Shown piece by piece: positions 17,627 to 25,512 of a stretch of DNA of 64,000 nucleotides (position 1 is the first letter of the stretch; each line of letters opens with the position of its first letter). Origin of the DNA: Cohnella nanjingensis (GTDB lineage: Bacteria; Bacillota; Bacilli; Paenibacillales; Paenibacillaceae); contig NZ_JACJVP010000006.1 in NCBI RefSeq assembly GCF_014212125.1, positions 186,001-250,000 of the forward strand, read 5' to 3'. A program made the position numbers and the translations under genes. The notes below the pieces were generated by a model. It made no database searches and was not told where the DNA came from. It worked only from the letters and a program-made list of their open reading frames with translations.

Positions 17627-18532
17627 ATGGCGGTCAACGGCCGCAGTCCCGTATTGCAGCAGAGTCGCATGCTGTTCCTGCTCATTACGGATATTACGAA
17701 CCCTTTCTATACGGCACTCGCCAGAGGAGCAGAGGACGCTGCGCGAAAATCCGGCTACAGCATGATAATGGGGAACTCCGACGAAAATCAAGAGATGGAG
17801 AAGGCCTATGTGGACACGATTCTCGCCATCCGTGTCGACGGGGTGCTGATGGTGCCCGCAGGCGACGCTTCCCTGCCCCATCTGGATGCGCTGCGCCGGC
17901 ACAACGTTCCGTTCGTGTTACTGGACCGCGAAGTACCGGGCGTAGACAGCGACATTGTACTCGGTGACAGCAAGGAATCCGGACGGACGCTAGTCGAGCA
18001 CCTCGCTTCCCTCGGACACCGCCGGATTGCCATGATCAACGGATCAAACGACGTCTCCAGCGCGCGATTGCGGCTGGAAGGTTACAGAGAGGCGCTCACG
18101 CTGAACGATTTGCTGATTGAGAAACAATACATACTGGAGACAACTCTAGAACCGCGCAGCAATTTGGCGGAGATCGAATATTGGCTCTGCGCGATGTCCT
18201 CGCCTCCGACCGCCATCGTCGCCGGAAACAACGCGCTTGCCTTACAAGTGATCCGCGCGCTCGCCAAGAGGGGCAAGTCCGTGCCGGACGACGTATCGCT
18301 AGTTTGCTTCGACGACCTCGGCCCATATCCGGAAATCGATACTTTTATGACCGTCATCTCCCGGCAGGCTTATCAGTTCGGCTATATTGGCACGCAACTG
18401 CTCATCGAGCGGATACAAGACAGGAGCAGTCCGCCGCAGCCATTGCGCAAAGTCGTGCTGCCCGGCGAAATGATCGTCCGGCGTTCGGTGGCGGATTTAA
18501 CCTGCAGCCGTTCACTTGGCAAATCCAGTTGA
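17627..18532 (+). CDS. LacI/GalR-like sensor lacking the DNA-binding domain
   Basis: The 301-residue protein is almost entirely the periplasmic-binding-protein-like sensor of LacI regulators: MLFLLITDITNPFYTALARG, VDGVLMVPAG, GHRRIAMINGS, ALQVIRALAKRGKSVPDDVS, and VRRSV at the end. A normal LacI protein has about 55 more N-terminal residues with a helix-turn-helix and hinge helix. Here the start at 17627 follows ATTGGAGGCCAGAAGC, and the frame upstream runs back into the RpiR gene in another frame without an HTH. So the gene is either a truncated regulator or a true stand-alone sugar sensor. It is cotranscribed with the RpiR gene. Confidence 0.75.
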   Translation: MAVNGRSPVLQQSRMLFLLITDITNPFYTALARGAEDAARKSGYSMIMGNSDENQEMEKAYVDTILAIRVDGVLMVPAGDASLPHLDALRRHNVPFVLLDREVPGVDSDIVLGDSKESGRTLVEHLASLGHRRIAMINGSNDVSSARLRLEGYREALTLNDLLIEKQYILETTLEPRSNLAEIEYWLCAMSSPPTAIVAGNNALALQVIRALAKRGKSVPDDVSLVCFDDLGPYPEIDTFMTVISRQAYQFGYIGTQLLIERIQDRSSPPQPLRKVVLPGEMIVRRSVADLTCSRSLGKSS

Positions 18533-18828
18533 CTCAAGGAGCGAATGGGTACACAGAGGATGAATGGGCAGGCGAACAGCATGCAGGCAACATAAATGGA
18601 AAAGCACCCGTTATTCTTGGCGAGAATCATTTCACGTTGAAATAACGGGGAAATTCCATTTAGTCAAGCATTCAGGACCTTTGTAGCTGAAATAACTGTA
18701 CGAAATAATGAATATACAGAAAAACCCGCAAGACCTACGCCCCGCGAGTTGTTCTTATGCTTACTCCGTTATTCCTTCAATTTATGTACCACCCCATGCC
18801 TTAAGGGATTCCCTTATGTAGTGCTTGA
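18533..18828. other. Convergent intergenic region with inverted repeats
   Basis: The stretch separates two convergent genes. CCCGTTATT (18608-18616) pairs perfectly with AATAACGGG (18642-18650), with a 25-base loop and no clear T tract. AACCCGC / GCGAGTT (18723-18750) forms a weaker hairpin that, read on the minus strand, is followed by TTTTCTG and could end transcription of the hydrolase gene. AT content rises from about 18650 on. No gene is visible. Confidence 0.35.
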
Positions 18829-19629
18829 CTACTCAGTACCCAGAAACGTAATGACGGCCTCGTTGAATGCCGCAGCCGAATCGGCATTGGAAATATGCGC
18901 GGCGCCCTGGATCTCAACATAGCGCGCATCCAGAACACGATCCGCCATGCGCCGAGAAACAGCTGGGGGTGACATTTTGTCCTGCTCGCCTGCGATGAAC
19001 AGGACAGGCATGGAAAGGGATTCCAGGCGTGCGGTCGCATCGAAGCCGACAATCCCCTCCGCCACATAGGCGAGCGATCGTCCGTCGGCCGTCGCCGCAA
19101 GGCCGTGCCAAACCTGATAGGTCTTCATCCCTTCCGCGGTGGCCCGGAAGCCTTCGTTAACATTCATGGGCCAGACGCCTTCAAGCCGCTTGACCGGACC
19201 GTTTTCACTGCGGAACGTTCTAGCCCATCCTTCAGCCATAGTCCGAAACTCCTCGGTCGCTGACGTTTCAAAGCTATTAGCGACGATAAGTTTCCTGACA
19301 CGCCGAGACTGTGTAAGAGCAATTTCAAGCGCCGCCATCCCTCCCAACGATAGACCGATGATGTCAGTGACCTCGATAGAAAGATGATCTAAGAGTGCAA
19401 TCACATCGCCGGCAATGTCTGACACTCCGAACGGTCGATCAAGCTTTGCAGAGGCACCATGTCCAGCATGATCCGGAACAACTACGCGAAATCCTGCATC
19501 GACAAGCGGCGCTATCTGGGGTGACCAAGCGCGACCGGAATTACTGATGCCATGCAGCAGAATGACAGGACGGCCATTCCCAAATTCAATGAAATAATTC
19601 CGGCGGTTGCCGTTCATGTAAAATGCCAT
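18829..19629 (-). CDS. Alpha/beta hydrolase, PcaD-like
   Basis: Protein of 266 residues with the alpha/beta-hydrolase fold: oxyanion HGISNSGRAW, then PDHAGHGAS, the nucleophile Ser94 in GLSLGG, an acid in AGEQDKMSPP and the His in GAAHISNAD. This arrangement is that of 3-oxoadipate enol-lactonase-like hydrolases, a broad group; the substrate is unknown. The start ATG follows AAAAGGAG. It is separated from the MocR gene by 160 bases that contain a near copy of the operator found in front of mocR. It therefore probably belongs to the MocR regulon. Confidence 0.8.
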   Translation of the reverse strand: MAFYMNGNRRNYFIEFGNGRPVILLHGISNSGRAWSPQIAPLVDAGFRVVVPDHAGHGASAKLDRPFGVSDIAGDVIALLDHLSIEVTDIIGLSLGGMAALEIALTQSRRVRKLIVANSFETSATEEFRTMAEGWARTFRSENGPVKRLEGVWPMNVNEGFRATAEGMKTYQVWHGLAATADGRSLAYVAEGIVGFDATARLESLSMPVLFIAGEQDKMSPPAVSRRMADRVLDARYVEIQGAAHISNADSAAAFNEAVITFLGTE

Positions 19630-19737
19630 AATAAATTTGCTCCTTTTTTATTGCGGAGTGTTTACCAGTTAGCTCTATAATTCCCCTCGCCATCTCATAT
19701 TAATCTTGGGTACCAGAATGCACAATAAATGAAATGT

Positions 19738-19761
19738 ACATCTGTGCCGGAACAGATACCG
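19738..19761. promoter_or_regulatory. MocR-type operator, copy 2
   Basis: ATCTGT-GCCGGA-ACAGAT (19740-19757) is an inverted repeat lying between the hydrolase start and the MocR stop. Aligned to the reverse of the copy at 21176-21199 it differs at three of 24 positions. The match points to one protein recognising both. Confidence 0.6.
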
Positions 19762-19789
19762 GACGTGTTTGCATTGCACTTCATGTAAT

Positions 19790-21160
19790 TCAGGGAGATC
19801 TAGAAAAGCTTGCTGCCATAAGCTGCCGTATTTCATCGATGAGTATGTGAACGCCATCCTCGATCCCATTCAACCGGACACGTGACACATTCAGCTTTAA
19901 CAAGTTGTCTTTCGGAAACGAAGGAAGATAATGCTTATCAATCGTTTCAATCCTTAGTGATTTCTTCTTCAGTCTTCTGATCACTTCATTTGCGGGTACG
20001 TCTTCAATCAGTCTAATGTAGGTATGAAGCGAAGATTTTACGCCAGCATCGAAACTAAAAAGATTCCCATTCTGAATCAACTGTTGTTCTAAAGCTGCAT
20101 GAAGAAGCCGTGATCTTTGCTCATAATAGGATTTAATTTTTTGTTTATGTCGATCAAACATGCTGCTTTTTAAGTAAATTTCCAATGCTCCTTGCGAAAG
20201 CATTGAACTATCGATATCTTGAATTCTTTTGTACTGCGTAAAAGCGGAAAGAAGGCTGTCGGGAATAACAGCGATGCCGATTCTTAGGCCCGGAAAAATG
20301 ATTTTGGAATAGCTTTTTAAGTAAATAACATGTGTCTTGTCATCGTACGCGTATAACGGATCAGCTTTAGTATCCTGCTCCATATCAGCCAAGTAATCAT
20401 CTTCAACAATATAAACATCATACTTATGCGCAAGTGCAACGATTTTCTTTTTCTCCTCAGCGCTATAAGAACAGCCTAATGGGTTATGGAATCTCGGCAT
20501 CGTGTAAAAGAATTTGATATCCTCTGTTTTGAAAATTTCCTCTAGCTCTCCGAAGTCGATACCCTGGGATGTTCTCTTTATCCCTACAACCGGAACGCCA
20601 TAAGTCATGACATGTTCAATGAGTAAATGATAGCTTGGCTGTTCGATTAATATCCTTCTTTTTCCGTTTGGAAACGGGAGAGCAGTCAAAATGGAAAGAG
20701 CCTGCTGTATCCCGGAGACAACAAAAAGGTTGCGGACGTTCGTGAATACCTGATAATTGGCTAATTGCTTTTGCATAATGAGGAGAAGAGATGGCAGCCC
20801 TTGCGGTGTTCCATAAGTAAACAAGTCTTGCTTATATGTATCAATGGCTTTATTGACGCAATGCTGAAAATCCAAATACGGGAAAATGTCCGGGTCCGGC
20901 GAAGAAGTCGCAAAATCAATCATTCCCTGCTCTTCCTCATTGGCAGTGATTACCGATTTGACCAGGTAATAACCGCTCTTGTCTACAGAATAAACGATGT
21001 GGCGTTGTTCAAGATCATGAAGAGCCCTTATCACAGTGCTTTTACTAACGTGATATTGGTTTGCAAGAACCCGAATGGAGGGTAATTTATCTCCCTCTTT
21101 TAAGTTATGGTTAACAATTTGTTCTTCTAATTCCTTAACGATAAGAAAATATTTATGCAC
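19790..21160 (-). CDS. MocR-family regulator (GntR-type HTH fused to aminotransferase domain)
   Basis: Protein of 456 residues. Residues about 1-75 are a GntR winged helix (DKLPSIRVLANQYHVSKSTVIRALHDLE). The rest is a fold-type-I aminotransferase domain with the expected pyridoxal-phosphate Lys in SYSKIIFPGLRIG and the PRFHNPLG loop. MocR proteins sense PLP and an amino compound. The start is GTG at 21160 behind GGGAG. It is divergent from two EamA transporters, a common arrangement for this family, with an inverted repeat in the shared intergenic region. Base composition is clearly more AT-rich than the flanking carbohydrate loci. Confidence 0.88.
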   Translation of the reverse strand: MHKYFLIVKELEEQIVNHNLKEGDKLPSIRVLANQYHVSKSTVIRALHDLEQRHIVYSVDKSGYYLVKSVITANEEEQGMIDFATSSPDPDIFPYLDFQHCVNKAIDTYKQDLFTYGTPQGLPSLLLIMQKQLANYQVFTNVRNLFVVSGIQQALSILTALPFPNGKRRILIEQPSYHLLIEHVMTYGVPVVGIKRTSQGIDFGELEEIFKTEDIKFFYTMPRFHNPLGCSYSAEEKKKIVALAHKYDVYIVEDDYLADMEQDTKADPLYAYDDKTHVIYLKSYSKIIFPGLRIGIAVIPDSLLSAFTQYKRIQDIDSSMLSQGALEIYLKSSMFDRHKQKIKSYYEQRSRLLHAALEQQLIQNGNLFSFDAGVKSSLHTYIRLIEDVPANEVIRRLKKKSLRIETIDKHYLPSFPKDNLLKLNVSRVRLNGIEDGVHILIDEIRQLMAASFSRSP

Positions 21161-21175
21161 ATCATTCGCTCCCGC

Positions 21176-21199
21176 GTGTATCTGTATCGGTACAGATGT
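21176..21199. promoter_or_regulatory. MocR-type operator, copy 1
   Basis: ATCTGTA-TCGG-TACAGAT (21180-21197) is a perfect inverted repeat with 7-base arms in the 120-base divergent region between the MocR gene and the first EamA gene. Its near copy sits downstream of mocR, ahead of the hydrolase gene. Confidence 0.65.
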
Positions 21200-21280
21200 A
21201 CTGTTTATTTATTGTAGCATCAAGTTCCTCATGTTTAAATTGGCTAGCGGGAAGTCATTCTAAACATGAGGAGGCAAACC

Positions 21281-22213
21281 ATGAAAAACGTGAAACGAAC
21301 AAACCTTGCCGCTTACATGGCTGCGATTGCCTATGCGGTCATTATCGGGTTTTCATTTTTGTTTGTTAAACTAACCGTTACGGCAGCTCATCCTCTGGAT
21401 GTGCTGGCGCATCGTTTTTTTATCGGGTTGATTGCTGTGGCTATACCTGTTCTATTCGGTTGGGTTCATCTTCGGTTTTCATTAAGCGACTTATGGAGAA
21501 TCATTCCATTAGGCCTATTTTCGCCCGTATTGTTTTTCGCTTTTCAGACTTATGGATTGATCAACACTTCTTCATCGGAGGCAGGCATAATCCAAGCAAC
21601 CGTTCCTATTTTTACCTTGATCCTCGCTTCTTATTTCTTAAAAGAACGAACAAGCCTAATACAGAAGCTGTCTTTGATCCTGTCTGTGGCAGGCGTCGTA
21701 TTGATTTTCGTCATGAAAGGTGGGAGTGGTCTGAATACAACGAATCTGGGCGGCATCTCCTTACTGGTGTTATCTGCACTTTCATTTGCTGGCTATAGCG
21801 TCTTGGCCCGTCCTCTTGCCAAAAAATACGCGCCGATGGAGATCACCTTCATAACAATGGGGATGGGATTTATTGTATTCATGGCCGCTTCGCTCGTTCG
21901 GCATACAGCGGCAGGAACAATATATACATTTTTTCAGCCGTTTACTCAACCCGCTTATGTGATCGCACTCCTATACTTGGGTGTACTATCCTCTGTAGGA
22001 ACCACACTTTTATCAAGCTTTGCATTATCACGGCTCGAAGCTTCTAAAGTCAGCGTATTCAGTAATTTATCGACGCTAATTTCCATCATGGCTGGTGCTT
22101 TAATTTTAAAGGAGCATATTACGATTTACCATTTGATCGGTACCATGATGATCATTGCAGGAGTGTTGGGTACGAATAAAAAACAATTGCATTCTAAAAC
22201 GAGCCGAATGTAA
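21281..22213 (+). CDS. EamA/DMT-family transporter
   Basis: Membrane protein of 310 residues with about ten hydrophobic helices in two EamA repeats (roughly 10-145 and 155-300). The start at 21281 follows GAGGAGGCAAACC; an ATG at 21266 is in frame but its ribosome site is poor. The family moves amino acids, nucleotides or other metabolites, commonly as exporters. It is divergent from the MocR gene and shares its operator region, so it is probably the main MocR target. The second EamA gene follows after 21 bases. Substrate not assignable. Confidence 0.85.
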   Translation: MKNVKRTNLAAYMAAIAYAVIIGFSFLFVKLTVTAAHPLDVLAHRFFIGLIAVAIPVLFGWVHLRFSLSDLWRIIPLGLFSPVLFFAFQTYGLINTSSSEAGIIQATVPIFTLILASYFLKERTSLIQKLSLILSVAGVVLIFVMKGGSGLNTTNLGGISLLVLSALSFAGYSVLARPLAKKYAPMEITFITMGMGFIVFMAASLVRHTAAGTIYTFFQPFTQPAYVIALLYLGVLSSVGTTLLSSFALSRLEASKVSVFSNLSTLISIMAGALILKEHITIYHLIGTMMIIAGVLGTNKKQLHSKTSRM

Positions 22214-22234
22214 ATAGTCGAGGAGGTCGTTCGC

Positions 22235-23131
22235 ATGAAAATAAAAGGAGTTATATTTCTAATAGGAATTAGCTTCATCTGGGGTTCACAATTTTTCTTT
22301 ACGGATATAATTATTTCCAGTGTGTCACCAGTTACACTTGCTGCAGCAAAAGCATTTGTTGGCGCAATAACACTAACGTTAATCTATATTTTATTTTCCA
22401 AGAAAGAGCAAAGTCCGATTTTTCTAAGATATCCTAGGAAAAGATTAATGCTGCTTTATGCTGCCATAGCATTTTTTGAAGCGATTATTCCCTTTTTCTT
22501 AATTGGGTGGGGACAGCAAAGAGTATCCAGCAGCATGGCTTCTATTATTATGGGAACAATTCCTATTTTCACGCTGCTTATCTTATTTCTCTTTAAAGTC
22601 AGTCGATTGCGTTTGATGCACTTTATTAGTATTGGCGTTGGTTTTGTTGGTATTCTCCTTATTATTCTTCCCTCTTTAACGATCGATATTACGAATCAAA
22701 GTTTATGGGGAATGGCCGCTTTGATTTTTGCTTCATTAAGCTTTGCGATTTCTTTGGTCCTGATTGAAAAACTGCCTCCTATGTCTTCAGTGCTGGCAAT
22801 GAGAAATATACTTTTTATCGCATCTGTTGTCCTGATTCCAGCTAGCTTTATATTGGAGAGCCCGCTAAGCATCAGGCTTACTTCAATTGAAATACTGTGC
22901 CTTACAATTCTTGGGATTTTCCATGCAGGAATCGTATATATGATGTTTAATCTGCTCATTCAACAATCCGGAGCAGCTTTTGCATCCTTGACCAATTATT
23001 TTGTTCCCGTGATTGGCGTTATTCTCGGTACAGTTTTATTAGGAGATCAGATTGATTCAAAGACGTGGTTGGCATTATTGGTCATATTAATTTCCTTGTT
23101 GCTAGGGAGTATAGCATCTAAAAGTAAATAA
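22235..23131 (+). CDS. EamA/DMT-family transporter, second of tandem pair
   Basis: Membrane protein of 298 residues with about ten helices and two EamA domains. The start ATG is preceded by GAGGAGGTCGTTCGC. It is only distantly similar to its upstream neighbour (different helix sequences, shared fold), so the pair is not a recent duplication. The 21-base gap indicates one transcript. The two may work on different substrates or form one heteromeric carrier. Codon use is AT-rich like the rest of the island. Confidence 0.83.
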   Translation: MKIKGVIFLIGISFIWGSQFFFTDIIISSVSPVTLAAAKAFVGAITLTLIYILFSKKEQSPIFLRYPRKRLMLLYAAIAFFEAIIPFFLIGWGQQRVSSSMASIIMGTIPIFTLLILFLFKVSRLRLMHFISIGVGFVGILLIILPSLTIDITNQSLWGMAALIFASLSFAISLVLIEKLPPMSSVLAMRNILFIASVVLIPASFILESPLSIRLTSIEILCLTILGIFHAGIVYMMFNLLIQQSGAAFASLTNYFVPVIGVILGTVLLGDQIDSKTWLALLVILISLLLGSIASKSK

Positions 23132-23237
23132 CTCAGACGATAATGCGATTTGATTCAGGCCTTTCACCGGATGCGGCAAAGGGTACAGCTACCTAAAACC
23201 TCATCAACATTACATTTGAGCGCGATACTGTCACATC

Positions 23238-23579
23238 TCATTTTCGAATCATCAATATGACCGACTCAGCGTTGCGAAAGAGTCGCCATATTTCAGTTAC
23301 GAGGATGGCGTCAAATCTCTCGCGGCGCATGTCCGCAAGGAGCATACTCAGCCCGGGACGATCACGGTTGAACATTGAAACAGGACTGGTATCAACGTAA
23401 ATCTCAGCGACAGTACCCCAGCGCCTTACCTTTGTCGTCAATATCTGAAGCTGCGATAGAAGCGAATCGGGGCAGTGTAACTGACCACGCCGTGCTCCCA
23501 CCGTGGTCGGTTTCAAAGCCCCATAAATAACTTCTTCCTTGTTAATGACCGTACTAAACATCATCTTGTTCGAATACAT
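23238..23579 (-). pseudogene. Serine-recombinase (resolvase) remnant
   Basis: A 113-residue frame retains the middle of a serine recombinase catalytic domain: SQLQIL, EIYVDTSPVS, the RPGLSMLLADMRRERFD stretch and ILVTEIWRLFRN, which parallel the usual Q-L, D-x-x-S-G, RPGL and L-x-R-L-x-R motifs. The N-terminal Y-x-R-x-S segment with the catalytic Ser is not recognisable, and the large DNA-binding part is missing. It is therefore a decayed fragment of a mobile element. It lies inside the AT-rich island between the EamA pair and the HxlR gene; the flanks 23132-23237 and 23580-23636 show no gene. Confidence 0.6.
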
Positions 23580-23636
23580 TGCACCAGTTCGGAATGTTCA
23601 TCGAGCTTAAATCTTCAAACATGGAGTTCCATGACT

Positions 23637-24041
23637 TCATAATCTGAACTTTTCTTCAGTAGTTGTATAAGCAAAGTCATAGTTAGCCCGTGCCTCTACA
23701 ACTTGAGTATAATTCACTCTTCCCCACTGCCTTAGCTCTTTCATCGGCTGAAGCAATGTTTCCCCTAATGGCGTTAACGAATACTCGACACTTGGAGGCA
23801 CTGTAGGAATTATATGTCGTTGGACCAATCCATCGCGCTCAAGCTTGCGTACCGTCTGGGTAAGCATTTTTTTGGATATCCCCTCGACCCTCCGGAGCAT
23901 TTCTCCATATCGGATTTTACCGTTTTCCATGGCATAAATTACAAGTACAGTCCACTTGTTAGAGATAATGTCAAGAACTTTGCTATAACCGCAATTGGAT
24001 AACGAAATATCCGATTGTTTTGTTTTAGATGAATATGTCAA
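23637..24041 (-). CDS. HxlR-family transcriptional regulator
   Basis: Small regulator of 134 residues with the HxlR winged helix (KVLDIISNKWTVLVIYAM, RYGEMLRRVEGISKKMLTQT, LERDGLV). Cys17 sits just before the first helix, where the conserved thiol sensor of YodB-like members lies. The start is TTG at 24041 behind GGAGGG. It is divergent from the lactonase-type gene, with a perfect palindrome ACTTTAAAGT (24079-24088) between them. It probably represses that gene and itself in response to an electrophile or other small molecule. Confidence 0.85.
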   Translation of the reverse strand: MTYSSKTKQSDISLSNCGYSKVLDIISNKWTVLVIYAMENGKIRYGEMLRRVEGISKKMLTQTVRKLERDGLVQRHIIPTVPPSVEYSLTPLGETLLQPMKELRQWGRVNYTQVVEARANYDFAYTTTEEKFRL

Positions 24042-24078
24042 ATGATTTCCCTCCTACGCATTACGAAGTTCCCTGGAT

Positions 24079-24088
24079 ACTTTAAAGT
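24079..24088. promoter_or_regulatory. Palindrome in hxlR/lactonase divergent region
   Basis: ACTTTAAAGT is a perfect 10-base palindrome 38 bases upstream of the HxlR start and about 180 bases before the lactonase start. It is a possible HxlR operator by position only. Confidence 0.3.
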
Positions 24089-24270
24089 GCCTACTTATAT
24101 CATTCTAATTTTTGTATTACTGTATGTCTATACCAGTGCTGTAGCAGCTTTGTGCAAGATCTGCTGTAACAAGGCATCGCTTAAGGGCGATCCGGATGTT
24201 CCAAGAGCAGGAAGATCTACTCCCGAAAGGGGTATCTTGTACTGGATTACTTCGAAGGGTAGGTATAAAC

Positions 24271-25119
24271 ATGACAAATATTATTAAAACGCGTCCCAAG
24301 CTATTTGTATTGGATAACGGTCGAATGAGCATGGATAAAAATTGGATAATCGCCATGCATAATCCGGCTACAATAAATAATCCAAACGCCCCGACACAAT
24401 TTGTGGAGTTTCCAATCTATACGGTATTGATTGATCATCCTGAGGGAAAAATCTTGTTTGATACAGCCTGCAACCCAAACTCCATGGGCATTGGAGGGCG
24501 TTGGGCACAATCGACCCAACTGTCGTCTCCATGGGTGGCAAGCGAGGAATGTTACCTGCATAACCGACTGGAGCAACTTCATGTTAGACCCGAGGAAATC
24601 AAGTACGTCGTTGCCTCCCACTTGCATCTAGACCATGCAGGATGCCTCGAAATGTTCACGAACGCGACCATTATCGTTCATGAGGATGAGTTTAATGGAG
24701 CACTGCAAACTTACGCCCGTAATGAAAAAGAAGGAGCCTATGTTTGGGCTGATATCGATGCATGGATCAAAAACCAACTACAGTGGAAAACGGTCAAACC
24801 GGGCGAAGACAACTTGGCTCTGGTGGATGGCATCAAAATCTTGAATTTTGGAAGCGGTCATGCATGGGGTATGTTGGGTCTCCAGATCGAAATGCCAGAA
24901 ACAGGCGGAATCATTCTAGCTTCCGATGCCATTTATACCGCGGAAAGTTTCGGTCCTCCGGTCAAGCCGCCTGGTATTATTTATGATTTGATCGGCTACA
25001 GAAATGTGGTGGAGAAAATCCGTACATTGGCTACCCGCACGAATTCCCAAGTGTGGTTCGGGCATGATGCGGATCAATTCAGTCACTTGAGAAAATCTAC
25101 TGAAGGATATTATGAATAA
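24271..25119 (+). CDS. Metallo-beta-lactamase-fold lactonase (AiiA/AttM-like)
   Basis: Protein of 282 residues from the ATG at 24271, behind GGGTAGGT. The zinc motif is S-H117-L-H119-L-D121-H122-A-G, followed by GHAWGM and a late HD in WFGHDADQF, the order seen in N-acyl-homoserine lactonases. The length and lack of signal peptide also fit AiiA/AttM relatives. It may open a lactone ring in the cytoplasm, with quorum-signal breakdown one option; other lactones are possible. It is followed by a strong terminator and stands alone opposite the HxlR regulator. Confidence 0.8.
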   Translation: MTNIIKTRPKLFVLDNGRMSMDKNWIIAMHNPATINNPNAPTQFVEFPIYTVLIDHPEGKILFDTACNPNSMGIGGRWAQSTQLSSPWVASEECYLHNRLEQLHVRPEEIKYVVASHLHLDHAGCLEMFTNATIIVHEDEFNGALQTYARNEKEGAYVWADIDAWIKNQLQWKTVKPGEDNLALVDGIKILNFGSGHAWGMLGLQIEMPETGGIILASDAIYTAESFGPPVKPPGIIYDLIGYRNVVEKIRTLATRTNSQVWFGHDADQFSHLRKSTEGYYE

Positions 25120-25158
25120 TAATTCCCTATCATGTTTAGTGGATGCTTTAATTTGAAA

Positions 25159-25207
25159 GGAAAAGAAAATCACCAAAATTACTGGCGATTTTCTTTTCCT
25201 TTTTTTG
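25159..25207 (+). terminator. Intrinsic terminator of the lactonase gene
   Basis: GGAAAAGAAAATC (25159-25171) pairs with GATTTTCTTTTCC (25187-25199), followed by a run of seven T. Confidence 0.9.
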
Positions 25208-25320
25208 ACTGGACAATTCATTACCATTCTCAAAACTACTTCCTTGGTTTCATTATCGATTAATCCTGGATGATTTTTAGTGGTAGATTCAGACGCCGTG
25301 CTCGCTTCGCTCCGCGCGGA

Positions 25321-25377
25321 CGAACCGCTGACCTCTTCGCTGCCAGCGAAGCGCTCTCCCAGCTGAGCTAATTCCCC
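25321..25377 (-). pseudogene. Truncated tRNA-Ala (anticodon GGC)
   Basis: Read on the minus strand, 57 bases match the 5' three quarters of a tRNA-Ala: acceptor strand GGGGAAT, D-arm TAGCTCAGCTGGGAGAGC, anticodon arm CTTCG-CTGGCAG-CGAAG with anticodon GGC, variable loop AGGTC and the first half of the T-arm ending GGTTCG. After this the expected closing T-stem, acceptor partner and CCA are replaced by unrelated GC-rich sequence. The remaining molecule cannot fold into a functional tRNA. It lies at the right end of the AT-rich island. Confidence 0.75.
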
Positions 25378-25445
25378 ATACTCCGCATGTCAACACCTCA
25401 ATCACGTTGAGTGTTTGAAGTCACTTTGTTTATACAAATTCGCGT

Positions 25446-25480
25446 AAAAAAAGAGTTCAAACGCAAACTACGCCTGAACT
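25446..25480 (-). terminator. Intrinsic terminator of rlmD
   Basis: On the minus strand AGTTCAGGCG and CGTTTGAACT form a 10-pair stem (two G-U pairs) with a 7-base loop, followed by CTTTTTTT. It lies 33 bases after the rlmD stop. Confidence 0.85.
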
Positions 25481-25512
25481 CCATCAGTATAGGTAAATGT
25501 GGCTTCAATAAA

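Noticed and set aside
23238..23579. A functional serine recombinase.
   Set aside because: The catalytic Ser region and the DNA-binding domain are missing.
25321..25377. An intact tRNA-Ala.
   Set aside because: The T-stem partner, acceptor partner and CCA are absent from the adjacent sequence.
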